Origin: Artemisia argyi
Taxonomy: Eukaryota; Streptophyta; Magnoliopsida; Asterales; Asteraceae
Assembly: GCA_030686995.1 (NCBI GenBank)
Contig: CM060709.1
Span: forward strand, 269,768,913-269,832,912
Direction: 5' to 3'
DNA length: 64,000 nucleotides
Positions 35,748 to 46,124 of this stretch are shown piece after piece. The notes below the pieces were generated by a model. It saw only the letters and a list, made by a program, of their open reading frames with translations, ran no database searches and was not told where the DNA came from. The position numbers were made by a program, and so were the translations under genes. The stretch's first letter is position 1, and each line of letters starts with the position of its first letter.

Positions 35748-35765
35748 CCTTAGCTCTGATGCCAA
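35748..35765 (-). promoter_or_regulatory. primer-binding site of the reversed gypsy element
   Basis: On the minus strand the sequence reads TTGGCATCAGAGCTAAG, two bases from the LTR. It matches the initiator tRNA-Met complement with one change (TGGTATC to TGGCATC). Confidence 0.85.
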
Positions 35766-35767
35766 TC

Positions 35768-38700
35768 TGTCACACCCCCAATTTACCTGACTTGCAGCGG
35801 AATGGAATACCTGGGGGTGTCTGTCATAGCACCACAGTTACAGTTACATTGAACGACCTAAAGTGTCGTTTGGAAAATACTGCATTTGATCATTGAAATA
35901 ATTCAGAGTTTACAAAATGAGGTCCCCAAAATGTTGCAAGTTTATGAAAACAAGTCCTGCTAGATCAAATGTTTACATAAGTGCATGAAATAATGATGAG
36001 ACGCGTCGACTCCGCGACTCCGTGAAGGTCCAAATGCATGTCACATGAGCTACCTTAGTAACCTGAAATACATTGCTAAAACGTCAACACGAATGTTGGT
36101 GAATTCCATAGGTTTGTAAAATGTACTGATGTACGGCCACCATAAGTAAAAGTGCAAGATAAAAATCTCATGAAAATTGTACAATAGCCTTAAGCTCATG
36201 ACACCGAAGCTATGACTGATGAAATTCTATGCCCCTCCCGAATGTTCTGCCGAAACATTCAAATGTAAAAGACATGACATGCATCCGCTTACTGTTGGTA
36301 TCCACTACCACGGATGGAGGCGTCACCCTCGATAGATCTATCCACTCACTCTCGCTTAACGGTAAATTAACGGTTCATGATGTTACAGGGGACTTATCAC
36401 ATGGCAAGGTAACTTAAGCTATGTACATGTTTGAATACTTGGGCTCGTACTAAAATGATTGATGCAATGTATTCCCCCCGTGGGATTTGAAAACAATCAA
36501 AAATGTTGAATTGAAAACGGGGCTATGAAAACTCACCTCAACTGATGAAACCGTGATGAAATGAAATGAACACCAATGAACAATTAGCTGTCGCAACCCA
36601 ATATGATGGTACCATGAACATGTAATGAGCTGAAAAACAAGGCGCGCACACTAGCCGCAACCTAATATGAATGATGAACGATCTACTTTAGATCATGAAA
36701 TGATGTTATGAATGTCCATGCACATGTTTCCTATACCACTCTTCTCTTTGAAAAACACTTGTGTTATCAAAAATATATAATCCAAGAATTTGGAAAAATA
36801 TTGCTATTAGAAAATATAATAACTAGTTATAATATATATATACTCATATATATATAACGTAAGTTTCCATGTTAACGTTGAAATACTCGGGTTGTAATCC
36901 TTGAAATGATGAAAACATACTCGTAATAACTAATACTACGTTAGTTATAAAGCTCGGTACTTGACATTATGTTTAGCTTAAAAATACACTTCGTAGTTTT
37001 TGCGCCAAATTATATAAAAGCTGTCAAATAGAAAATGGTTTTAGCCGATATTCAAACGTGAATATCTTTGTCGTTACTTGTCCGTTTTACTTGTTCTTTA
37101 TGTCCACGGTTACGTCTTAGTATGTAGTAATATATTTTGGAAAGCTCGGCTCCTCCGGGTTACGTCTAAAGTCTCTTTTTGAACCATGAAAAACGTCCAA
37201 CAGCAACTATTTTCAGAAAAATACTTTTCGTCAACAATCTTGCAAAAATCATAACTTCTTCGTTATAAGCTCTTTTTAATCCGTTCTTTCGCCTACGGAT
37301 TCGTTTTTGAAAGTATTTTCTAAAAATTTTGCCAAAGTTTCCTTGGTGTTTACTGATTTTCCAGATTTTTACAAAACGGGACAGCATGTCTAAAATAGGT
37401 TCCAAATCAAGTTTCCAAGGTTAAAAACCAATTTCTACCATCACCAAACCTCTTGTAATCACCACATGACTAATCTAATCTTACCATACACCTTCTTAGG
37501 GTGCCATGGACTCCTAACCAAGTTATTAGAGCTAGGGGATTCATAACAAATAAGTTAGGGTTTGTATGTTTCTTTTTAGCCAAAATAAAGTGTGGTATAG
37601 CTACTTGTACATGGTTTTTAGCATGATACTTATGTAATACATGTAAAAATAGGATGATCCATGAAAAAATAAAGATGAAAACTTACTTGATAAAATGAGA
37701 TGATTATAGGATGATTATGCTTGATGTTCTTGTGTTTTTGTTGCTTGATTCTTGATTAGGCATGTAAAAGGAACAACTTTGGTGCTTTAGCTTTTGAAAA
37801 ACCATGGATGGATCATATGGTTTGGTTTTGGTCGTGGGTTGAAGAAAGAAAAAGGGAAGGATGAAACCTTTTTGTTCTTGAACTTTTCATGTTATGATTT
37901 GTGATTTTTGGTTAAGTATTGTTTTTGGAGGTTTATTAGTATTATAAAAGAAATCAATGCACATGGTTAAAGGGGTGTTGCATAGGGCCGGTTTTGGGTG
38001 TGAAAAGGAGTAGCCAAAACGGTTTTGATCACTTAGAAAATATAGTGTAGCGTTAAGTGTTATTACGCGTTATTCGTTAAAATCGGGTACCGGGTTTAAT
38101 AGCAATAAACGTTCACGAAGTTAACCGGGATGAAATAAAAGTTATAATAATGATAAAAACATATTAAAAATATGTTGGGTACATTTACTGAGTGATCGGG
38201 TGATTATTGTTTAGTTTTCACGAAAACCGTCGTTATATTCATACGCGTACGTTATAAATAAAATAAATTTCCAAAATACTGGGTAAATGAATGTTATAAC
38301 TTTTATGATGTTAAAATAGATATAAAAATATGTCGGGACCATCGTGGGAATATTTAGATATATTCGTCGTGTATAAACCGGGTGTTAACGTTTACTATAA
38401 ATACTTATACGTAAAAACGTTAAATGTACTGAATATAGTAATTTGAAAATCCTGAGAGTGGTATAACATGAAAATGCTGTTATGATGATATGCAGACTAT
38501 CTCCAGTCCGTATGCAGTGTTCTCAACACTAATGAAATGAATTCGCACCTAACCCAATCCGGTTACGCGAATTTGAATATCCGTAAACTAAATTTACGAT
38601 GAAATGTGTAATGCACGTGAATGATGAAATCTTTTCCCGCAATGAATAGTGTTCCGTGAATAGTAAAATTTCTGAATGCTTCTCTGAATGTCAAACTGAC

Positions 38701-38819
38701 ACCAAAAATGATGAATAGTAAACTGATGAATAGTGTTTTGATGAATAGTGTTTGATGAATAGTGTTTTTCCAAAGTTCGGGAAATGACCTGAAATGATCT
38801 GAAATGGTGGGTTGTGACA
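35768..38819 (-). repeat. 5' LTR (element sense) of the reversed gypsy element
   Basis: 3,052 bp, the near-identical partner of 29100-32137. It is 14 bp longer, through one extra GATGAATAGTGTTT unit. Confidence 0.94.
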
Positions 38820-38824
38820 AAGCC

Positions 38825-38928
38825 TAAGGAGAAAAAGATAAGGTTTTTGGAAGAGTTCCCTCAAATCCTCAAGGTATGAATTTTATTCACAAAGAAACTT
38901 GGTTATTTTAAATGGGAATAACAAGTTT
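38825..38928 (+). other. SIRE-type tail after the gypsy insertion
   Basis: About 100 bp of the SIRE-type element between the gypsy insertion and the purine tract. The ORF3 frame closes within about 25 bases of the insertion point, so the insertion removed almost none of the ORF. Confidence 0.7.
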
Positions 38929-38937
38929 AGGGGAGGA
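38929..38937 (+). promoter_or_regulatory. polypurine tract of the SIRE-type element
   Basis: AGGGGAGGA ends one base before the 3' LTR. It is the expected plus-strand primer. Confidence 0.9.
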
Positions 38938-38938
38938 T

Positions 38939-39649
38939 TGTTGGGAATAAAATGCACAAAGTAAAGAGTCTGCCAGAAGAGCCTGCTAGTTGATAGTTAA
39001 GCCTGCCTCTTCAGTTTTGCTGATATTGAAGATATACTAACAGTACCTTCTGGGTAAGAAGGTACTGCTAGTTAAAGAAGGTCCTGCCAGTATTTACGAC
39101 AAATTGTTATATTTTATTTAGAGATATTAGTTGTATTATTAGTCTTTGTACAAAGTTATATGTTAAGTAGAAGTAGTACAGAAGTCTCAGTAGATACAAT
39201 GGAGTGTTTTACCTTGAAAGGTGTAATATTAGGATAAGATAAACCTCTAATATATTATATTAAGCAACTTGACCACTTGTAATAAGGGCTCCTTATACTA
39301 TAAAAGGAACCCTTAAGTCACCTTCTTAGATATCTTTTTTCCCACATCTTTCTCATCTTTCCCATGCATAACTTCCATATTTAAACCCTTTCACGTATCA
39401 AAGATTCAAGGTTACACTTGTAATCCTGGTGATAGTTAAGATCACCCGTATTATTTCATCAATAATATTGAATCGTTTTGTGTTATTCATGTTGTGTTCA
39501 TTCTCATTTACTTATTCACCATCTTTGTTCCTTTAGTGTGTTTTAGTAAATTCCGCGTGCTAACTCACATTCATTCATAAATATCCTAAACACATTACTG
39601 AGATTAACATCCCAAGTGTTTGCATAAATCAATACAGAATCCTTCCACA
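38939..39649 (+). repeat. 3' LTR of the SIRE-type element
   Basis: 711 bp, same termini as the 5' LTR. By eye there are four substitutions between the two (one G/A, one T/C near the centre and two in the CCCATAGC / CCCACATC block). Confidence 0.95.
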
Positions 39650-39654
39650 GAGAA

Positions 39655-40028
39655 TGACGATAATGTTCTTCGAAGAAATGTTCTTGAAGAAATCAATAAT
39701 GATGATTTACTTTCTGAAGCCGATTCATTTATATTCGATTTTCCTTCTTCTAGTCCCCGCGAAACCACCGGATTTAGATTGTGAATCCGATACGGATAAA
39801 GATATTTTTGGAGTGGTGGATGAGATTTCTGAACATGATGATCCTGTGCTTGATATTTTGCCTACCCAACCCACCCGAGATTCAGAATCTGACTTTGCTT
39901 TTGTCATCAGAGTGTTTCACCCATTCTTTCCTTATCCCATCATTTCTTCACTTTTACACTCCACCGGGAGTGAGGATACCGTTTTTGACCCCGGCATTTC
40001 CGTTTCTCATGTCGAGTGTCCGTTCTAA
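39655..40028 (+). pseudogene. C-terminal end of the LARD ORF, copy A
   Basis: The acidic ORF resumes immediately after the target duplication, with blocks VLEEINNDDLL, DTDKDIFGVVDEIS and LDILPTQPTRDSE, then a hydrophobic C terminus (about FFPYPIISSLL) and a stop at 40026-40028. It aligns with codons near the end of copy B (to 48094). The reading frame is intact within this piece. Confidence 0.8.
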
Positions 40029-40092
40029 TTACTTCCCCATGATTAAGTAAATTCGGGGCGAGTCTAAGCTACACGACTCGATAATAAACAAG

Positions 40093-40118
40093 CGCTTCGT
40101 GGGTGGCACCCCATGCTT
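40093..40118 (+). other. post-ORF hairpin GCTTCGTGGGTGGCACCCC, LARD copy A
   Basis: About 65 bases after the ORF stop. GGGT pairs with ACCC around GGC. The word GCTTC-N2-GGG-N6-CCC is also found in LARD copy B (near 48163) and, after pol, in the Athila-type element (56493-56516). Confidence 0.65.
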
Positions 40119-40395
40119 ATCCATTCATCTTCTTAAAAATTCTTATTTCTAACAAGTGACGTAAGGAGGGCTACCTCTTCCATTCTCGTGTTTTGTGCTT
40201 GTTGTTATTTGTCAATGTCCAGGATTTGCCCGGAATATAAGACTCTCGTGCTCGTGGTTTTCTCGTTACTCCACTCGAGTCTCATCCTTCGTTGCTTATG
40301 GAAATCCAATATATCCTAAGCTTATCAACTAACGTTATCTTTGGCATAATTAATAAACGGCCTTAGATTTTTGTTAGGATTATCTTTACCCATAA

Positions 40396-40413
40396 AACAT
40401 TGAGGACAATGTT
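40396..40413 (+). other. AGGA-loop hairpin with G-rich tract, LARD copy A
   Basis: AACATTG-AGGA-CAATGTT is a perfect 7-bp stem with a four-base loop. It is followed, 11 bases on, by the purine-rich tract AGGGGAGGGGGAA (see also 60376, 56762 and 58444). Confidence 0.75.
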
Positions 40414-43132
40414 CCATTCTAGTCCAGGGGAGGGGGAATCTTCGATTCGATTGACCTAGCACTTTCACCATGTCGTGTTCTCTTGCAACTCCGTTTTTCC
40501 TAAAAAAAATGAAAAAATTGAAAAAATTGAAAAATTTGAAAATTTTTGAAGAAAAATGAATGAAAAAGTCATGAAAAAGCACAAAAAAGGAGAAAAAATT
40601 GAAAAACTTGCGCAAAAATATAATAAGTTTGAATAAGTGTTTTGACACCTTGTTGACTTTCTTCCTGGTGAGAGTAGGAATAAATATTTTGACTTGACCA
40701 GGCGTGTTGAGCCCTTGCTTGTTCCCTTAACCAATGATAATCATATAAGCTTGTGCTAGTCTTGTACACCAGGAGCTATAAAATGCGAATTCTTTCTTAA
40801 GAATCTGCAAGTTCCCGTACTAGACTTTATACATGCGCAGCTTAAAAGCTTTCGCTAGTCTTTTATATAAAGGAACTATAAAACGCGAATTCTTCTTCTA
40901 GAATTTGCAAGTTTCCGTAACTGACTTTATATATGCGTGGCTGATTATCAGCTAAGTATTCGCTGGTTTCATTATTTGGAATCTTAAATTGCGAAGAGCG
41001 AGAATTGATAGAGTTTATTTAGAAGTTAGATTCTAAACGTGGAGTAGTTGGTTCTCTTTAGAGCTCATGGAAGGTACTTGTGACTTTTTGCTCTTACAAA
41101 ATTGTTTCACCGATATATTATAGATGTTCTTGGTTAATTAGTGGTATTTAGGTTTGGATAATATTTAGTTTCTTATTTTCTTAAAAGAATCTTTGCTTTA
41201 GAAGTTGGGTACATATTAAGGAACATCAAAAATAAAAGCAAAAAAAAAAAAAAAAAAAATCAAAAGTCAAAAGTTGATATGTATGTGGTTTTGGAGCTAC
41301 CCAATAAGCTTCCATTGATGATGAAAAAAAAAAGAAAAGAAAGGAAAAGTATGAAGTATGAAAAAAGTGAAAAAATGAAAAGGTGAAAAATAAAAAAAAA
41401 AATGAAAAGTAAAAGTTATGTTGAATAAGAGCTTAAATGTTATAAAAGTTGTTGGCGCGTGAGGTGCATGTGGATGATTCTGAATTGGACACATGAGGTG
41501 CACGTGTAGTACTCCGCAACTTATATATGAGATTGTATGTACCCAATTCCTTGATGTGGACCGAATTTCTAAAGCAGTGGTTCTTGAAAGAAAATGAAAA
41601 ACTACTTAGTGTTTAAACTCGGTATCTCTATCGGACTAAAAAGTATTGAAACGAGAAAATATGAAGAAATTCATTTCTCAACAGAAATAAAATCTTGAGA
41701 TACAAAACTTAGGACATGGGAGTAAGAGGTTTCCACAAGTAACTTTTATGAGTAGTGTTAGCATCTAACTTGTAGATAAGCTGTGATCTCGTTTGTACGC
41801 TTAGTTTGGGGGCTTGTGAAAAATCAAGGATGACAATTTTATCCGTATGGTCACTTTTCTATGAGAAGTGTTTCTACTCTTTGACCCTAAAAATTATTGC
41901 AAAATAATGAAAGTTGAACAAACCGTCACAAGAATAAAGTGAGAAAAGTCCAGAAATAGAAATAAAAAGTAGAATAAAGAATAAATTTTGGAAAACGGAG
42001 AGTTTTCAGGAATAAATAATTTTATAACTTCTTTTGAACCTTCTTACTACTTTACAAGTTAGTAGGAAGAGTTATGAAATTATTTATCCCAAAAGCGTGA
42101 ATTGACCACATTGCGTGAGGGCACGGCAATATCTTAGTCGGGGGGATTTTGGATGTGTTAATTTACACACCTTTTATTTGACAAAAACGGGACCCAAATG
42201 ACCAAAAACCCGGCCATAAATGCCAAATATGTTGTGTTTTTGTGTTTTTGAATGTGCAGGTACATATATTCAATAAATGGACAAAAATCATGGAAAAACG
42301 ACAACACGAGCACGGGATAATGGAAAGAGTTCAAAAGCCGAGACCGGGGAAGCAGTTTTTAAAGAAGGATCATTTTCTTAAGCTCCAATTGTCAGAATCT
42401 ACCTTGAAATCTCATCATATGACAAATTCAGTCTTTGGATTAAATTTACAGAAGTGGTCCCTTGATTTTACACATTTACACTTATGGTCCTTTAACCTAA
42501 AAACCAAAACCATCCTTTTACCTAAACCTTAAATAACTTTTAATTCCAAAATTTATTACTCCTAGTCTAACCAAACCCCAACCCAACATCACAGCCCAAT
42601 CACCTATGTTTTTATCCAAGCCCACTTACCTCTTTAACTACAACCCGTAACCTTCCCGTATACCCGGTCCAAAAGTAAAAATGAGGAAAAAAACAACAAT
42701 AAAAAAACACACTCTCCTGCCCCCAAATTATTACCCGTACATCCCCAACCTCACCTCACAAGAACCCTAGAAATTACCTTTTCCAAAATTACCCAATCTC
42801 ACATCAATTACCAATGATTAGACCATCTAGAAGTCTACCCCACATGAGCAGAGCGTGTCAGAGAGAAGGATACGCAAGGAATGACAGAGTGGCAGTTTGG
42901 TAGTATCCCATTGGTGGAAACACCTCACTCATCATTGGATACTTAAGCTTCTAGAAGTGCTGACAATATGGATTGCCACAGTGTACAAATACAACACCCT
43001 TATTGGTCGAGCCACATCATTCATTTGATCCTACGGCTGTGATTGAAGATAGAGAACGATATGATGATCAAGGGATGAGATGAGACTCTCTAGAGCCTTC
43101 TGAAAGCCTAGAAGCTCCTCTCCTCAGCAGGC

Positions 43133-43140
43133 TATAAATA
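43133..43140 (+). promoter_or_regulatory. TATA box of LTR 2
   Basis: TATAAATA in the same conserved context as in LTRs 1 and 3. Confidence 0.7.
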
Positions 43141-45138
43141 GCCCCTTCACTCACACATTTGAGGTGTTAGCTATTAGGATTAGGAATAGGATAATATAGC
43201 TTAGTCTAGGTTTTAGATAGTTTTAGCTTATTGAATTTTCTGTTTTTCTACTCTATATTTCTTTTCCACATACTTGTAATCAGCTTCAAGTTTAATAAAG
43301 TTCAGTTTCAATTCAAGTTTTGTCAAATTTTACAAAGTTTCAAATTACCTTTCAAGCTTCTATTAGTTGTCTAAACTGTTATAAGCCATTATTTCCTGTT
43401 GAATAAGCTCATGGAAGCTTCTTCATAGCTTATTGTGAGCTTATTAGCGGTTGAATTCAGTTTTAGTTCAAAATAAGCCATAGAGATAATAGGTAAATTC
43501 CTTCTTCTAGCTTATTCTCTGGTTAGCCTGATTATTCTAATGCATATTTCTTTTTCAGTTACTTTATTATAGATTACATTTTCCTACTTTTGATCAATCT
43601 AATTAGTTAAATGCTTTTTCATCAGTTCTTATAAGCAATCAGTTTGGAGTTAAGGTGTGTTTGGCACACCTTGACTTTTGGTAGTCAAACTCGTTCTAGT
43701 CTAATTTTGAATTTCACATAGCCTTAATCTTTCAATAGTTGTTGTTTAAAGTAGTTTTTAAGTAGATTTAAGTAGTTTTATAGGTTTTGCATCAGTCACT
43801 TAGTTTTGAAATTTTATAACAGCAGTGGGTAGAATTTATGGATGGATCTAGTTTAAGTGCATTTTGATGGTTAAAACAGATTCAGCACTAGTCATCGCAT
43901 TAGTTAAATATCCAGTATGTAGGTTTCTTTAGTCTATACTCATTTTCACCCATAACCTGTTGGTGCAACTTAATTGTAGGATCATCTTTGAGTCACTTTG
44001 CTTGAATTAGTTTTAATCTAATAAAAGTAGTAGTTTTCAGTAGATTTTTTATCATTTTCAAGTAACTTTGTAGGGATTGCATTAGTAGCTTAAATTTTAA
44101 AGCGTTAAACAATTGAACTTGGATCATGTAGGATAGTTTAGAATTAGTGCATTTAAGGTGTTAAAATTTGCTCAATATAGTTTATTTCATCTATTGCATA
44201 TCTGGTATCCATAGCTTGTTAGTCAATTCTCATTTTTATACCCATTTAAGAGTCCACTACATCAGCAGCCTTTTGAGTTCTAAGTATGCATCTATTTGGA
44301 TCAATATCTGCTTATTCATTTGTGATTATGGTTTGTATTTAGGTTTACAAGTAGCCCGTAGTATAGTCTTCATCATTTTGAGCTTATTTCATTATTTCTA
44401 ACTTATTTTCTTGCTTAAATTTAGGGCTACTTTAGTGTAATTAAGACTGCAGGACCAAAATCTGTCCAAACTACCATTTTCTCTGTTTCATTCCTCCTTA
44501 ACCATAGCTAATGAGGGTTTAATTTTTGGTTTATAATCATTTCATTGTACCAGCTTATTTTATTTTAACTTGGGTAGGATTGCCTGTAGTTCTTATAAGT
44601 TTCTAGGGCAGCTTGAGTTTGGCTTAATAGGTTGTTACTGCATTAGTAGACTTTATGCTAGGCTTAGTATTTTCTTCTAAGATTCCAGCATTCAATAATT
44701 GCTCATGTATCTTGATATTTGTTTCTTTGTGTTCCTTAGTAGCTTATCTTTATTAGTTACTAGCTTGTTTACCTTAGATTATACATCTTTCTAGCTTAAC
44801 TTTGCTCAAAGTTCCCCTTTTGATCCAGTTTTCACTCAGCAACCATAGGGTTATCTTTACTTATTTAAGTGCTTTTTAGGCTTTCAAAATTGCTTATTCT
44901 ATCCCCTTTAGTCTTTTACGATCTCCCTCAAGTCTCCTTAGCTTAATTAGCTCAGCTTTCAATCGCTTTTTAGTAGTTTTTTTTTTTTAGATTTCTAAAT
45001 ATCCCTTACATAGCTTACTTTTTAACTGCTTATCTTTTGATCTTCAACGCAGGTGTTAGTTATAAATATTGTTGGTTTTCAGTATTTAAGTCAGGTTGTA
45101 TAAGAAAAATTGAAAAACAAAATGTTTTTCCAAAAAAG

Positions 45139-45221
45139 TTAAGATCAAGTGGGATTCGAACCCCTGACCTCTTGCTCTGTCAAAACTAAACACACACGGC
45201 TAGAACCATTTGCACCCTAGG
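45139..45221 (-). other. tRNA-like segment with Pol III B-box in LTR 2
   Basis: The B-box GGTTCGAATCC (minus strand, 45152-45162) is unchanged from LTR 1; two bases differ elsewhere in the segment. Confidence 0.5.
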
Positions 45222-45842
45222 GATTGTTCTCAAAAGCTTTGCACACTTAATTCCTTTATACACCTTTTTCCATTAATAGCTTGTTTTCTGTTTTAAGCTT
45301 ATCACAGCTTACCCGTTTTAGCTTTTTCAAATTTGATATTTTTCTTAGACTTAGGATAGCTAAAAGTAGTTTTGATAAAAAAAATTATATTTACTAAACT
45401 TGTTTTGCTATTTTTAAACATTTAATCTCTTTTATTTAGTTTTATAATCATATCAAATAAATAAAAAGTCGAATAAATATTTTTCTTTTTCCTAAAATTT
45501 TCTTTTATCATTTAGAACGTAGAAAAATCATTTTATCATCTGTAGGATTAGTGTAGCTTAGATTTCACTTTTTGTCTTGCGCTCGTACGTAGCTTTTAAT
45601 TAGCTTTTAAATTTTTAGTTTAGATCACGTTTTTAGTTTAATTTTTCTTTACATTATCATTTTATATGCTTTCTAGTAGTTATAATCACTATCATATCTA
45701 ACTTTTATTCCTATTCACTTCACGAATCACGAACCAAAATCAAGATTCCATTCAACCTTCGTTGGGAGAATGACCTAGGGAAATACTTTCACCAGTATTT
45801 CTTTGGAAAAACACTTAACCTATACAAATACACCAAATCACA

Positions 45843-45860
45843 TGGCGCCGCTGCCGGGGA
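45843..45860 (+). promoter_or_regulatory. primer-binding site, LARD copy B
   Basis: TGGCGCCGCTGCCGGGGA, identical to the PBS of the Athila-type element at 50038. Confidence 0.9.
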
Positions 45861-46124
45861 GGGTTTGAATTGAGTTGTTGATTTTAGTTTTGTGATTCGT
45901 GTTTTTGTAATTATTTTCAAAACATAAAAACTAAAAATATTTTCTCTTAAAAATTTGTTTTTTATTTTTCTAAATACAAAAAACCAAAAATATTTTCTTT
46001 TTCAAAATTGGTTTTCACTTTTGCTTTACTTTTATCTTAATTTGTTTTTACGACTTAAAAAAAATAATCTTCTTATCCTCTAAAATTTGATTCTTCTTCT
46101 CACACCCTCTTATGTTTAATTCTT
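45861..46124 (+). other. leader of LARD copy B
   Basis: Counterpart of 16955-17217, AT-rich and without coding capacity. Confidence 0.6.

Larger units (their letters stand above)
32138..35767 (-). pseudogene. internal region of the reversed gypsy element, pol remnants only
   Basis: Near the left end (about 32200-32328, minus strand) a stretch reads IMDRVVKQLKQSRIPIVRVRWNSR, typical of the C-terminal end of Ty3/gypsy (chromovirus-like) pol. A further match, RVGLVAVRLE, lies at about 32425-32470. The remaining 3 kb is full of stops; at 35064-35662 (minus) there are short frames with MSSDTHPDILLSDSDIEDA, possibly the gag start. An autonomous member would need about 5-6 kb of interior, so much is lost. 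Nothing here can be translated into a working enzyme. Confidence 0.75.
29100..38819 (-). mobile_element. Ty3/gypsy element with 3-kb LTRs, reversed, non-coding interior
   Basis: The LTRs are direct repeats with termini TGTCACA/TGTGACA, and the target duplication AAGCC lies on both sides (29095-29099 and 38820-38824). The PBS is next to the right-hand LTR and the purine tract next to the left-hand LTR, so the element reads on the minus strand. The interior is only 3.6 kb and holds remnants of gypsy pol without any long frame. The LTRs differ by about ten substitutions and one 14-bp repeat unit in 3.04 kb (about 0.3%), so the copy moved recently although it cannot code. Confidence 0.92.
18833..39649 (+). 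mobile_element. SIRE-type Ty1/copia retrotransposon inserted in LARD copy A
   Basis: Two 711-bp LTRs in direct orientation bound the element, with the target duplication GAGAA on both sides (18828-18832 and 39650-39654). It has an initiator-tRNA PBS, a large gag, a pol in the order protease-integrase-reverse transcriptase-RNase H, a long extra ORF after pol and a purine tract before the 3' LTR. The extra ORF and the long gag are typical of the SIRE/Maximus lineage. The two LTRs differ at 4 of 711 sites by eye. A reversed gypsy element sits within it (29100-38819), so its own length is about 11.1 kb. Confidence 0.93.
40029..42153 (+). other. 3' untranslated part of LARD copy A
   Basis: 2.1 kb without coding capacity. 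It holds the two conserved hairpins listed separately, an A-rich GAAAAATTGAAAAA tract (40500-40620), a poly(A) run (41240-41260), a duplicated block around GCGAATTCTT...TTTGCAAG / GACTTTATATATGCG (40770-40830 and 40860-40935), and a G-rich tract CGGGGGGATTTTGGA before LTR 2, which is the likely purine tract. The same order is seen in copy B (60225-62102). Confidence 0.75.
42154..45842 (+). repeat. LARD LTR 2, shared by both internal copies
   Basis: It is preceded by the purine tract of copy A and followed by the PBS of copy B, so it acts as 3' LTR of one and 5' LTR of the other. Its start has changed to ATGTGTTAA in place of the TGTGTGTTAA of the other two LTRs. It has a unique 18-bp deletion near 42966 and shares the 11-bp segment near 43428 with LTR 3. 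Confidence 0.92.

Noticed and set aside
29561..36417. Identical 62-aa frames at 29561-29749 and 36229-36417 as conserved gene
   Set aside because: They lie in the two nearly identical LTRs of one element, so identity is not evidence of selection.
40325..41503. Phe-rich antisense frames at 40325-40769 and 41297-41503 (and 60302-60728, 61132-61452)
   Set aside because: Reverse translations of A-rich GAAAAATTG tracts in the LARD 3' region.
15266..44401. Conserved 77-aa frames at 15266-15499 and 44168-44401
   Set aside because: They lie in LTRs 1 and 2 of the LARD; substitutions show no coding pattern and composition is that of the LTR.
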